Shown here: positions 10,501-21,556 of the stretch, piece by piece
Position numbering within the stretch: the first letter of the stretch is position 1
Layout of the letters: each line of letters starts with the position of its first letter
Assembly (NCBI GenBank): GCA_947561395.2
Contig: OX387187.1
Span: 28,997,829 to 29,061,828, forward strand
Direction of reading: 5' to 3'
Length of the DNA: 64,000 bases
Origin: Buxus sempervirens
Lineage: Eukaryota; Streptophyta; Magnoliopsida; Buxales; Buxaceae
The notes under the pieces: generated by a model
Database searches by the model: none
The model's input: only the letters and a program-made list of their open reading frames with translations
Told to the model about the DNA's origin: nothing
Translations under genes and position numbers: made by a program

Positions 10501-11649
10501 CTACATCGACCAACAAGGGAAGATAGGATGCACTCACATCAATCATTGAAGATGGACTTACTAAGGTCGTCAACGAATATAATACAAACGAACGGATCCA
10601 CTCATGATCGTTCTCTAGCTCTTCAAGCTCTTCTCGACATTCTCAATAGGGATGCTTCCATTGCGTACCCCGTAAAATCTATGCAACTCTGTCGTATCGG
10701 GGATTTCTGATTTAGATGTATCAACATCTATCCCCTCTATGGGTAACCCAATTATAGTCTTCACGTCGTGTGTGTCAAAGAAAATATTCTGGGACCCAAC
10801 TCTGATACATCTCTTCTTAGTATCTACATTCGGAAGAATCCAATGACAGAGTCGCCGATAAAGCTTCGTCGCGTGTAAATTCAGTAGACAGCGAAAGCCA
10901 CTATCTCTAAGGCACTGCTCCTGAGAATCCGTGAATGAAAGACCGTGCATAAACGTAATGAAACGTCCAGGTGAACAACGTGTCTTTATCTCAGCCTACA
11001 AAAAAGAAAGGTAAAACGAAATAATATATCAGTCTCAACTAATTATCCACAATAATTCCAATTATAGATAAGATATTTTACGAACTTGTTGTTTCTTTCG
11101 CGGCTCTTGCTGTGGGATAGCCCTCTTGTATTCGTCCCACTCAAGCCGTGATGCTCGCTTAAATTCTACTTTCTCAGCTTGATTCATCGACCTCCATGCT
11201 CCAGCAGCATCCGCAAATAACTAAAATGCAATAACTAAATAGATTAATTCATTTGCATAGGATTGACGAAGTGCAAAATAAATAAAATTAATGCTGTTCC
11301 TTAACCGGTACCATTGATAATGCCTACCTGCTGCTTCGTCGGGATTTGTTCACCTTCAATACGATTCTTCATTCTTTCGTTTACATAATATTCCCTGAAA
11401 GAACAAAAGGAAAATCATGGTCAATAATATATTCAGAATTACAAGGATGCAAAAGGAATTAAAATAACCGTCATCTTGACAACCATAACCAAACTTATAC
11501 AAAGAGAATGATCCAAAATATTGGATTGCTTCCATGCTTACTTCTACAATAAAACAAATAAATAAGTGAAGGAAACTTTACCTAAAGTGTAGCCAACTGT
11601 TGCGCGGTTGTTTTTGTCCTGTTAATGATGATCCAACAGTTTCCATTGT

Positions 11650-13310
11650 AGTAGTCAAACTTTTCCTGCACATTAACAGAGGAAATTTCACAATTTATAT
11701 TTCCAGCTTCAAGCAAAAAACTCTCATTAAAGCCAACAACATCACGTAACAAAGGAATTTTAAAATAAAGACAAAACTCTCATTAAAAGCCTTTGTATTT
11801 ACATAGGGTTATATCAATGATAAGTGTTGATCACATGGCATTACAAGTTAATAACTAACAACAAAAGAGATGACTAACATTTCCTTCAAGTACCTGAACA
11901 AAAACTAACCAAAAGTTTACATTAATGTCTCAACCCCTTTCAGACCTGAATTCATTACAAAATTAATGACCTTACAAAACTTTAAACAATGTGAAAACCA
12001 TAATCTTTTACTCATAAGCAAAATCATTAACACAATTCAATTCTTGTTCTTTGGCTTGCACAGGTGGCTTGGTGGAGTTGTTGTAGCATTAATGGAAAAA
12101 CAAACTATCAAAAAAAAAGACTCATGAATTCTGGTGATAAAATTGACATAAATTATATAGTAATCATACATAGATTGATTTAAGACTTAAAAGCAAAAGT
12201 TCTTAAAAATCATATTTGTTTGTAGCACAGCTCATACCATCTCAACTGAACTCATCTCCAATGGAGCTACTTGTAGCCCCATAAAATAAGTATTTTTCTT
12301 ATCTGTTTTGTTCTTCTTCTATGCACATGTAACTATGTAAGAAAAAAAATAGCAATGAAAAGTAACAAGAAGAATATGAATATGGCATGCATTCTTTAAG
12401 AAACAACATGACAAACCGAGGCGTTGGTTTATTGAGAAATCTGAGCATGTTCATCAGCAAAACATAGGAAATCAAAGAAACTATGTGTATCTCCGAAGAT
12501 ATTAATATTCAAAATATTTTACTTAGCAAAGAACAAACATTACCACAAGAACATTAAACCAGTTGTTTTTCCTCTCTATTGGGTTGAAGATAAGTTGGTC
12601 TTCTATATCTATTTTATTTTCCCTATTCCTGTGTGGTATTATATTTAAAATTACAAAACAATTAAAAAATTATATTTTAAATACAATAAAATGTAATTAA
12701 AAATTACAAAAAATTTAAAATTATGAAGATATAAGATTGAATTGCTGTTTATAATTTTAAATTAACTAGCTTTTCGTTAATTATAATTTCTTTTGTATAC
12801 CTGGAAAACTTTTGGTTTCCTCCAAAATCTCATTTTTTAAGAGAACACAATCATTCAATAACGATAAATCCATTTCAAGACAAAAATTCATGAGTCTTTG
12901 GATTTTTACAATGCTTTATTAGAGCAAAATTTATACACTTTTTAATTTGAAAATATTTGGGCATAGGAACCTTGACAAGGTGGTTACCTAACTCTATTCC
13001 GCCAGTTTCCCTATTTTCGTTTTTTTTTTCCTGGAGTGTTTTAGGATATTTAATCAATTCAAATATAATATCATCGGCAACATCCATTTAGGGGAAAATT
13101 CCCTAGAGTTCCCCAATGAGAAGCAATGGGGGAAATATGTGGTTCTCTTTTCTTTTCCTTTTTTCTCTGACTTTAATTCATGTATAATGTATATATGGGT
13201 GTGGAAAAATTCGAAACATAGAAATGTATGTATCAGTCATTTCATGAATATTGCATACAAAAAAACAAGGGAAATGAAATGATACTAATCAAGTCAACAC
13301 TTACAAATCA
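11650..13310. other. AT-rich stretch, no recognised gene
   Basis: Upstream of the C48 gene start. A 70-codon minus frame starting at 13087 (MDVADDIIFELIKYP) has no similarity I recognise and no supporting splice context, so I do not call it. The stretch probably contains the promoter or 5' leader of the C48 gene. Confidence 0.4.
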
Positions 13311-13317
13311 GTTAAAG

Positions 13318-13470
13318 ATGCAAACGTTGGAGAGGAAGGAGGTAAACCAAGAAAGATGCAAACGTTGTTTCTCCTTCGTTGGAGAGAAAGGAGGTAAACC
13401 AACAAGTTTGGTGCCCTTCGTTCGTTGGAGAGGAACAAGATAAACCAAGAGGCTTGCAAATGTTGATGAG
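13318..13470. repeat. Degenerate short tandem repeat
   Basis: The phrases GATGCAAACGTT, CGTTGGAGAG and GGTAAACCAA recur two or three times within 150 bases at irregular spacing of about 45-60 bp, which indicates a decayed local duplication. No coding meaning is evident. Confidence 0.55.
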
Positions 13471-13744
13471 GAAGGTGGTTTTGTATACGTTGAAGGATTT
13501 TTTGAAAATCCTCTGCCTCTCGCGCTCGTCGGAACAGGTATTTGGGCGTTCGTCGACTTCGTTTGAATAGGCAGAAGAATGCCTGAGCGAACCACGGTCT
13601 AATGCCTCTTTGGTCTAGTGGTTGAGACTGGTTCGGCCGAAAATCAAAAGTAACGGCTCACGGCTGAAAACGTAAACTAACGGGGCTATTGCGTTAATCG
13701 CCGTTCGGCGTTTTCGTTTTAAAGGGGAGCACGCGTCGCGTTTA

Positions 13745-13772
13745 GGTCGTTCGAATGACCATTCGAACGACC
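13745..13772. repeat. 28-bp near-perfect palindrome
   Basis: Arms GGTCGTTCGAATG and CATTCGAACGACC are exact reverse complements (13 bp each) around a 2-base centre AC. It sits at the edge of a GC-rich patch (about 13500-13775), directly before copy A of the retroelement repeat. Confidence 0.9.
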
Positions 13773-13792
13773 GTTGAAAAGAGAGGTTGCGG

Positions 13793-15310
13793 GCTGTTAT
13801 GTGGTACCCCCAAAACTTCGTGACCCCAACAAACTAACCTTCCAATTTGTTAAATTCAAGACATGTACATCACAGGGACAGCATTGGAAATTAAAATTTG
13901 TATTATGGTTTTTGCTTGGAGGAAGAATAAAAATAGAAAATCAAATTTCTCTACGATTTTGTTGATTGGGAAAAAAAAAATGTCACAGAGATTTAAAAGT
14001 TATTACAAAGAAAAAGAAATAAATGTTTCCTTTTTTTCTTTTTTTGCAAGGGAAGAAGACGCCTCGCTTCCTCCCCTCCTTGTGAACAGTTATTACATAG
14101 AAAAAGAAATAAATGTTTCCTTTTTTTCTTTTTTGCAAGAGGAAGAAGACGCCTCGCTTCCTCCCCTCCTTGTGAACAGGCCCCTCTCTCTCTCTTTCCG
14201 CAAAAGATGAACAACAAATAAGATTTGCGAGCGATTCTTTGAAATCAATGTGTGAGGTCTCGAAATCCCACATTGCTTGGGGAGAAGAAAGTGAATATCC
14301 ATATATATAAGCTTGTGGCTCTCTCAAGCGACCAATCCTTTTGAGATAAAAACCGAAAACAAAACCGCAACGCTCAATATTGTTGCTCGTGGGATTGGGG
14401 CATTACAAAATGGTATGAGAACCATACCCACAATGGTCCAAGTGTGATATTTACTCCCCTTTAACATGCCAGACATTCACCCTACTACTTATCGATGCAT
14501 GAAAAAATTAATAAAATTCAAAAGTTTGGTTGGTTGAAGAACACGAAGAAGAAACCGAAGAAAAGTCAATGTCAATATCATTAATCCTTTATTTAATCAA
14601 CACGTTAAATTAAACAAGGATGGGGAACTCATTAAGGCGACAAAATAACTTGAAATTCCAACTGGATAAGAGAGACAGACACCAGACACATTTTGGCATA
14701 TTAATGAATTTTTAGACACATTTTGGCATATTAATGAATTTTTAAACACCAAAGAAAGAAAATTAACTAAAAATTTCAAAGGACAACCAATTAGACCTTT
14801 CTTCATAGATAACATCGAAGACTTGACGTGACCTCTCAAGATCAACAAAATTTATTTAGAAAAAGACAAATAGTTAAGTTATTAAGTAAGGATAAGTAAC
14901 TCATTCAAATAAAAATAAGTAATAATAAACAGAAACAAAACAAAACGCCTACGTAAGCAAGTTAGGTGTAAGAAAGCTAGATGGGAGGCTACTTGATAAC
15001 AATTTTTATAAAAACAATTTGAAAATAAAAAACTTTAAAAATTATTTTTGTGTTTTTGGAGACAAATGAAGAAAAAAAACCCATTTGGTAACATTTAGTT
15101 AAAATCAATTATGATTTTAAAAATCAGCAAAAATGTGTTTGGTAAAGTTTCTAAATAATTTGTAAGCAAAAATGTGTTTGGTAAAGTTTTTAAAATAATT
15201 TGTGTTTATAGTAATTGTGTCAGCTATGGTTATATGGCAATAATTGATGTTAGTGACAGTGGTTGTGATAATGTTAATAGTGGATGTGATGATGATGATG
15301 TTGTAAATCA
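13793..15310 (+). mobile_element. Retroelement-derived repeat, copy A (with short LTR and primer site)
   Basis: Shares long near-identical segments with copy B (25831-26854) in the same orientation. It includes a 157-bp LTR-like block, TGTGAGGTCT...GGGGCATTACA (14251-14407), followed at 14411 by TGGTATGAGAACC, a degenerate initiator-methionine tRNA primer site (normal TGGTATCAGAGCC). This is the arrangement of the 5' LTR of a small Copia/TRIM-like element. No downstream LTR or coding domain is present. Compared with copy B, copy A has about 400 extra bases (14597-15005). It ends in a GAT/GGT-rich tract near 15300. Confidence 0.65.
13999..14178. repeat. 90-bp tandem duplication within copy A
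   Basis: A segment starting GTTATTACA and ending TCCTTGTGAACAG occurs twice head to tail (starts 13999 and 14089). Copy B has it only once, so the duplication arose after the copies separated. The apparent ORFs here (for example minus 13983-14327) are by-products of this duplication. Confidence 0.85.
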
Positions 15311-15914
15311 GGACATAAAATAGAGGGCAGGATCTACCAAATGACAATCCCAAATAAAAGAATCAAAGGTAGCAATGATCAAATTACTATCAATTAAATC
15401 AAAGTATTGAAATCAAAGGGAAGATGAGAAAAACTTATCAAGACCGAGGCAACAAGAAATTCTCTGTACCTAAAATCTTAATCGCCCCCTATTAGATGGT
15501 TTCCTAAGTGCACAGGGTGGATCGCAGTAGACTTCCAACATTCAACGATCTAACACCACTTCAGCAGATTGCACAGGTATACTTAAGGAAAACGAACTAA
15601 ACTTGGAGTGCCACTCAAATCAATACAAAAAAAATTTTCAGCAAGAACAATGATAGCAATTGAGATTCGATTACAAGAGACTTTTAGATGTTTTTCATCA
15701 CTTATTTCGAGTGAGAAAAACCCCCAATAAATAGTTCATGAACCATTACAAAGGTTCAAGAAGCAACCCTTCGAAAAAACAGTTCAAAATGAAGTAAAAC
15801 GGTCAAAAATTGTTTTTCAAGCTCAAGCTTTGGTAATGCGCGGGACTGGCCCGAAGGCAAAATACTAACAACTGTTTTTCAGGCTCAAGCCTAGGTAAGG
15901 CACGAGACTGGCCC
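15310..15914. repeat. Repeat-like spacer with a 63-bp duplication
   Basis: No gene seen. At 15809-15914 two units with the phrase GTTTTTCA(A/G)GCTCAAGC and GACTGGCCC follow each other at about 63-bp spacing. The second unit breaks off where the CACTA-like left end begins. Confidence 0.5.
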
Positions 15915-16081
15915 CAAAACAAAAAATTAGATTTTTTGCGGTGTTCATAAGAATGCCACAAAATCTAAAATGAATGTCGCTATAGCTATTCACAACGAAC
16001 ATTGCAATGAACTTACTTTTATCGCTAAAGGCCGTATCGCAAATAATTTACCGACGTTCTTTGAGTTCGTCACCAAAGCTA

Positions 16082-16116
16082 AACATTTGCGACATTCTAT
16101 GAATGTCGCTATGTTT
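16082..16116. repeat. Subterminal hairpin of the CACTA-like element
   Basis: GCGACATTC and GAATGTCGC flank TAT. The outer bases (AAACAT...ATGTTT) extend the arms to about 16 bp with one mismatch and one bulge. It uses the same GCGAC word that recurs through both subterminal regions. Confidence 0.75.
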
Positions 16117-16479
16117 GCCACTGCAAATGTAGTACAACAACACCGATATAAATGCCGCTATTTATTTTTTTTAACTACACACATATGAACACCACAATTT
16201 GCTTAATTTAGTGACATACTTGTGAATGCCGCAATAAGTGTTATTTAACGACGAACAAATGCACGACATTATAGATTTAAATTCTCTCTTTTTTTGAAAA
16301 AAGTTCATTTTGTAGCTTCCTTTGAACCTGTGTAAGAATTAATTCTCTTTTTTCTTAGCCACATCCAGCAAAACTTGCAAAACATTCCAATTACATAATC
16401 AAAAACAAACTTGACGAAATTCTTGAAGAACATTCCAATTTCGTCATAAAAAACAGAAATTACTAAATTCAACCAGCTG

Positions 16480-17731
16480 CCATTTCTCCATATCCCTTGC
16501 AAGGCTTCAGCAAATCTGACAAGCAAAGATTTCAAAGAATTCTCAGAACTCAAATATCTAAAAATGCGAATATAATTATGTAAAGCAGCATGTTAATATT
16601 GTACTTACCCCAGCTCTGAGAGCTTCATATGAGCTTTTGCATAGTCAGCAAAAAAGACATCCTCATCCTAGAGCCAAAAAAAGACATTTTAGACATTTTC
16701 AAACAAAATAATTCACGGTATAAGATTTAACTTTAATTTCATGAAAGAAAGTAATAGATTGATCTGTAATGCAAACCTTAGCGTATTTCTCAACAAGTGG
16801 GCAAAAGACTGGATCCCCAAGAAGAGCCTTGTCAGATGGAAGTTGGATAAGATCTTCATTCTCACCACTCAGAAGTTCCCTATCAAAAAGAAAATAATAT
16901 TAATTACAACAAAGCAATTCAATTGCACTGTAAATTTTTCCCTTTAGTTGTTCTCCAGAAGATAAACAGAATGAACCTAGAGAAGGGGCAATATCAAAGA
17001 TGGGGCAATGAGCTAATTGTATTGTTAAAGCAACAAAAAATGGATGGAAATTCCGACAACGATATATAGAAACTAACTTGAAGTATGAATTATCAAAGAT
17101 TAGCGGGTTGGTAGTCCAAGCTTCATCGAATCCAGAGCGCTCCTTGTGGCACCTTCCCTGATATCAATATACCAATTTTAACCACTATCAAATTAATTAC
17201 CTAGAAACAATGCAATAACCAAATCATTTTCTCCAAAAACAATAAATAGAAACAAAAAACATATACACTAGTTAGCAGTGGTATTATGAACAGACCAGGG
17301 TATGACGGCCAGAGAGAGCAACAATATCTTTATCACTGAGACCCATGTGGTGGCCAAACACATCCCTCAAATGGTCCGAGCCTGAAAAAATTGTAGCAGA
17401 AACAAAACATTGAGAAAGTGGTACAGTAATTTTTAGTTTGCTACTGATTCTAGACATGTATAACTGTTTTTATGTTTCTTCTTGTTTATTAATTTCTGTT
17501 ATTGTTTTGACACGTTGATTACCATACCAAATGCTTTGAATAAATACATAACAAGCACACATATGGCATTTAACGGATTAAGACAGACAAATAAGGTTCA
17601 TTTTGCCAGCCAAGCAAGTTTACATAAGACTAATTGTAACCATTGTTGTGTTGTATTAGAATAGGTGGCATCGTTTACCAACCTTTAGTAGCATCAGGCA
17701 AATGGCCTTCAACGGGTGGTTCAGGCTTGTC
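16480..17731 (-). pseudogene. APX: Cytosolic ascorbate peroxidase, captured 3' half
   Basis: Six exon-like blocks match the C-terminal half of plant cytosolic ascorbate peroxidase in order: PEPPVEGHLPDATK (17731-17683), [20 protein letters not shown]...SGRHTL (17381-17296), [18 protein letters not shown] (about 17157-17082), [16 protein letters not shown] (about 16879-16776), DEDVFFADYAKAHMKLSELG (about 16669-16606) and FAEA (about 16509). The haem-binding loop is altered from the usual SGGHTLGR (SGRHTL here). The final FAEA is followed by a sense codon where the family stops. The N-terminal half with the distal haem pocket is absent. It lies inside the CACTA-like element, so it is a captured, non-functional fragment. 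Confidence 0.87.
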
Positions 17732-17930
17732 CTGAAATCAACACATGGTGAATTATCATTGTGAAATCAATACCCATAATCATTTGATGGGAGAAACAGC
17801 ATAAAGCATCACAATTACATCATGACAACGAGTAAATATACAAAACACAGTTCCGACCATTGTTGCTATACATTTACCAACATATAGGTTTGATACTTCT
17901 GTACTATAATTTGCTTCTTTCACAGCATAC

Positions 17931-18022
17931 CTTCCCAGAACGGAGGTAAGAATCTGGTGGTGTGAATCAGTGACGAGCTTGGGATCCTCGTGCTGCCTCT
18001 TTCCCATATAAACGATGTGAAC
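17931..18022 (-). pseudogene. Subtilisin-like protease propeptide (inhibitor I9) exon, captured
   Basis: A single 92-nt exon bounded by CAG| and AAG|GTATGC encodes VHIVYMGKRQHEDPKLV...HHQILTSVLG, the start of the I9 propeptide domain of plant subtilases (SBT family). No catalytic domain follows. The next exon downstream on the same strand is the APX exon at 17731. Phases do not match: this exon leaves two spare bases and the APX exon starts in phase 0, so a direct splice would read APX out of frame. Confidence 0.82.
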
Positions 18023-18716
18023 CTGTGTGACTTTCTTATTAGAAATGTTCAAACTACCAAAATAATTTCTGGGCAAGCTAGCTTAGAGCAGAAGAGAAGT
18101 TAGAGGGTGGCTACTTACATTGCTACCGGCAATAAGAACTAAGTATACAAATGAAGGTTTGATATGTCACATTAAAATGGTTTTGAGGAGTAATAAATAT
18201 GCCAACATGCTTCCAATTAATCTAACAGTAAAACAACTAAACAGACCAAAAAAGAAAAAAAAAACACTATGAAGTGACACTAAATTGTATTCAAGGAGTC
18301 CAAAGCTTGCATGAAAATTTATTCAGCTTCCAGGAAAATTAGAAGGCAGAAACTAAAATAGCAAGCATACAATTACAGTCTTGGAGATAATACATTTCAA
18401 TAGGGTCGTCTTTGTGGATTCTAGTGAAGTGTGAAAATTGGGTTTGATTTGATTTGAGATTTTGTGGTTTAAGTGTCACCTTTGTGGATTCAGTGAAGCA
18501 TGGAAATTGAGTTTGGTTTGATTTGTGATTTTGAGGTTAAAGTGCATTTTTCAGCATTAACAAAAATTCAAAACATGGTACAAAAAGGATTTTTTATACA
18601 AAGGCCACTTTGTTCCCTAATCCTTCAAGCATATTTCCAATTTATCAAACATCGTAAAACAAAACAAAAAGAATAAAACAAAAGAACAAAATTATAACAA
18701 CATGCAATACAGTTAC

Positions 18717-18976
18717 CTGTAGCAAGAACTGGGTCCAGAAGCAGGATATGCCGTTCTGAAATGTCCTTTGGTAGTTTCTCATATATGAGCTGAATTAAGA
18801 GAGAGGAAAAAAATGTCAGAACCAATTGAATGCAATGCTATCAACCACAAGGGGGGAAAAACTAGTGAATAAAGTTTCACCTGTTTCCCATTGTCTCCAA
18901 CACGGTGTATCAGGATTTTTCCTATTTTAATACCTTTACAACATGCACGCAATGCGTTCTCCATGCTTTCACCACT
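18717..18976 (-). pseudogene. Uracil phosphoribosyltransferase (uridine-kinase-like) exons, captured
   Basis: Two adjacent exons match the UPRT domain of plant uridine kinase-like/UPRT proteins: ENALRACCKGIKIGKILIHR with GDNGKQ (about 18976-18881, donor CAG|GTGAAA), then LIYEKLPKDISERHILLLDP with VLATG (18789-18717, donor CAG|GTAACT). The PRPP-binding region of the family begins at DPVLATG and the rest is missing. It sits in the CACTA-like element between the subtilase and VAC14 fragments. Confidence 0.85.
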
Positions 18977-18999
18977 TCAACAGAAAAGCAAAATTTTTG

Positions 19000-21550
19000 T
19001 CAGTCTTATTACAATAATGAAAAGATACATGCAATAAGAATAAAAACAAATTCTGGTGTGAACAGAATATATCTACTTCCAAATCCAACTAACATTTCTT
19101 GAAAACAAGAAATTTGATTTGCAATGTGCTTAAAACCTGAGAATTTAGTCTGGGCCAATACTAAAAGTCGAGTTATCAATCAGTCATAAAAGTGCACATA
19201 CTTATACTTCCAATCCATTAGTCATCATAGATCACCTAGATTAACAAGAACAGGGTAATTTAAGGTTGATATTAGGAAGAAAATTACAGTTTAAAATGAG
19301 ATTTTAGGGAGAAAAGAAACAATTGAAATGAAACCTCTCCAAATTTCTGATCCTGTCAAACATAATATTAAAAAAAAAAATGTACAGCTTTTCCTTGATT
19401 TTAATTTAGTAACACACAATCTTGCTGAACAGGGATCATAACTTGATATGATGGTAATTTACTCTTAAGTGCAGCCACTTGCATAAATATCACAGGACCC
19501 GACTTATGTCAGACCTGCACCTGGTTGTGGTCCTTCCATAAACTCACACTCGGGATGGTGGAACAGGACAGTGTTGCGACTTGAGATAAAGTATTTGTTA
19601 GTGTGACTTGTTTTTCATCAAGATCTTTAGGGACATTTTATAATCACATCCTAGGCACCCATTGGCTACTGATGAATCAGAACCAGAAAAATCCAGCATA
19701 TAACCAGTTTGATCAAGAAGTGTAACTTTGTGAAAATAAAAGAATTGTTCTTGTGTTTTTGGAGCAGTGTTGGGGGTTTATGTAAGCCAAACTTAAAGAA
19801 ATCAAACAAAAGGAAAAGCCAGGTGAGTGCTTTAGAAGATATTAGAAAGCTTTCCATCGTTGGCTTTACAAACAGGATCCATTATTAGAATACAACAGTT
19901 CTAGATAGTATATTACAGCTGCTGCTTCGTATTAGTGTATGCATACCTCTAATCTGCAAAATGACTTATGGCATGAGAAATAGTACACAAGGACTAGAAC
20001 AAGAACGAGATAAAACACGAAAGGCTGAAAGTTCACCTTTTGCAAACACAATGTCTCTCTGACAAAAATATAAGCCTCACTTTACTACAGTAAATGCCTT
20101 TAGTTTCCCTTTTGTTCTTTTAATATTTTGTTTTTTAGAAGTTTACTCCTGAAGCCAGGGAAAAATGCCAACTGAGAAGAACTTCCTTACAATCCTAGTT
20201 GTTTAAACCCATTTTTTTCCTTGCTCTTACCATTTCTGCACCAATGCATAACCTTGGGAATCCATGAATACAAACAGAAAGAGAGAGTACATTGAAGTAA
20301 ATGACATGGTTCTTGTGAGGTTTTAAGGGGAAGACTTTTCTGTCTCATCTCATGCCCCCTCATTCTTCTTCCTATTTTATATTGCACCTCATTTTCTTAA
20401 AAGCATGGGTGTTAAGTGGGACAGAAAGTATTAATATGGAAAAATGAGATAGAAATGAAAAGGTAAACAGTAAAAAATTTTATGCAGGTGAGTACACAAC
20501 TTTTGTGGTACAACAGTCAACAGAGGAATTATAAGAGGAAAGACCAACAAATGACGCAGAAAATTGATCAAGATCATCACTTCTTGAGAGAGTGATTTGC
20601 CATTATCTCAATGAGAAAATATAAAGTTTGATGTTGGTTAAAACATGCAGCTATTGGAAAAATTGCCTAAATTAGTTTAGTGATTGGTAGATTAGATAAT
20701 TAGCCATACTTGAAGTAAGCATTATGAAGATCCAACCAAGATGTCCTCTCTTTATGTCGTAGAAAGTTGTGTTCTTCTATTGATAGAGATAGGATGGCAT
20801 GGCAGTGCATGTAAACAGTCCTTAAAAATTAGAATTTCAGTATGTTCTTCCTATTCCTACAATTTTCTACATTTCAAGTGCTTGCAGAATAAATTATAAA
20901 CTATTGAAGCTCACATATCATAATGCATTGATGCTTCAGCCTCAGATATTATGCCCAAAGACCTTGACAATGCATGCAAACTTCAAAAACATTGCACAAA
21001 TATCATGCTATGATAGGACACCAAACATATCCTTCTTCTACTCAGAATTATGGTACAAAGCAGAAATCAGTAATATGCAAACAAATGATACCTGGAAGGT
21101 TGTTTGAATAACATACACACTGGGATATATTTTGCACAAATTATGCTGACCAAGCTTTGTGCGGAAAATCCAATACCTATAACTTCATAAGAAACTAAGA
21201 ATCTGATGAGAGAACAAACTAAAAATCTAGACATGGCTTGGAAGTCATCCTGGGGGAAAACAATGTAACAAGTGAGGAAGTCATCTTCCTAACTCACTAA
21301 TTGAACTCATAGCACTCGAGATATAACCGAGATTAACAGTAAACAATTATTAAAATTCATTTAACAATACACGAAATTAAACCTAGACATGGAGACAAGG
21401 ACGCTCAAAAACCATCCTCGGATAAACCAATATAACCAGTGAGAAATAATCCCTCCAAATCAGTAACCCAACTCATCACAATAAGGAGACAATAGAGGTT
21501 ATCTAAAAGCCATTATAGATACAACCAATATAAATACACACAAAATGTTG
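19000..21550. other. Interior of the CACTA-like element, no gene recognised
   Basis: About 2.5 kb of AT-rich sequence between the UPRT and VAC14 fragments. Open frames here are short and I recognise no protein in them; the stretch may be captured intron sequence. Confidence 0.4.
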
Positions 21551-21556
21551 AGCTTA

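Larger units (their letters stand above)
5325..11646 (-). pseudogene. HMG-box-like / Ulp1-type (C48) cysteine protease gene, one frameshift
   Basis: Transposon-associated SUMO-protease-like gene. I traced 15 exons with GT-AG junctions: 11646-11582, 11394-11328, 11220-11086, 10995-10385, 10294-10160, 10043-9939, 9848-9394, 9309-9225, 9147-9055, 8952-8857, 8726-8595, 8517-8414, 8315-8240, 5667-5530 and about 5417-5325. Exons 1-3 give an HMG-box-like segment (PRNSWLHFREYY...AGAWRSMNQAEKVEFKRAS). Exons 4-7 hold the linker typical of plant Ulp1 mobile genes (TRCSPGRF, YNWGKYLLDTL). Exons 8-13 are the C48 domain: LLDNKHVNS, then the His of RNHWFLLVLN (8697-8699), the Asp of VLDS 17 codons later (8646-8648), and QTNGSDCG formed across intron 12, with Cys at 8306-8308. 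Exon 4 changes frame near 10632 (one base missing), so the gene is probably dead or the base is an assembly error. The last exon and the intron-13 donor (GTGCAC) are the weakest calls. The full length would be about 796 residues. Confidence 0.83.

Noticed and set aside
12875..13087. 70-codon minus ORF starting MDVADDIIFELIKYP
   Set aside because: No family recognised, AT-rich and without splice or neighbour support.
13606..13640. tRNA-like sequence GCCTCTTTGGTCTAGTGGTT
   Set aside because: It has an A-box-like word but no cloverleaf, no properly spaced B box and no terminator, so at most a decayed SINE head.
13983..14327. 114-codon minus ORF
   Set aside because: Low-complexity Lys/Phe runs created by the 90-bp tandem duplication, shared with copy B only as disrupted frames.
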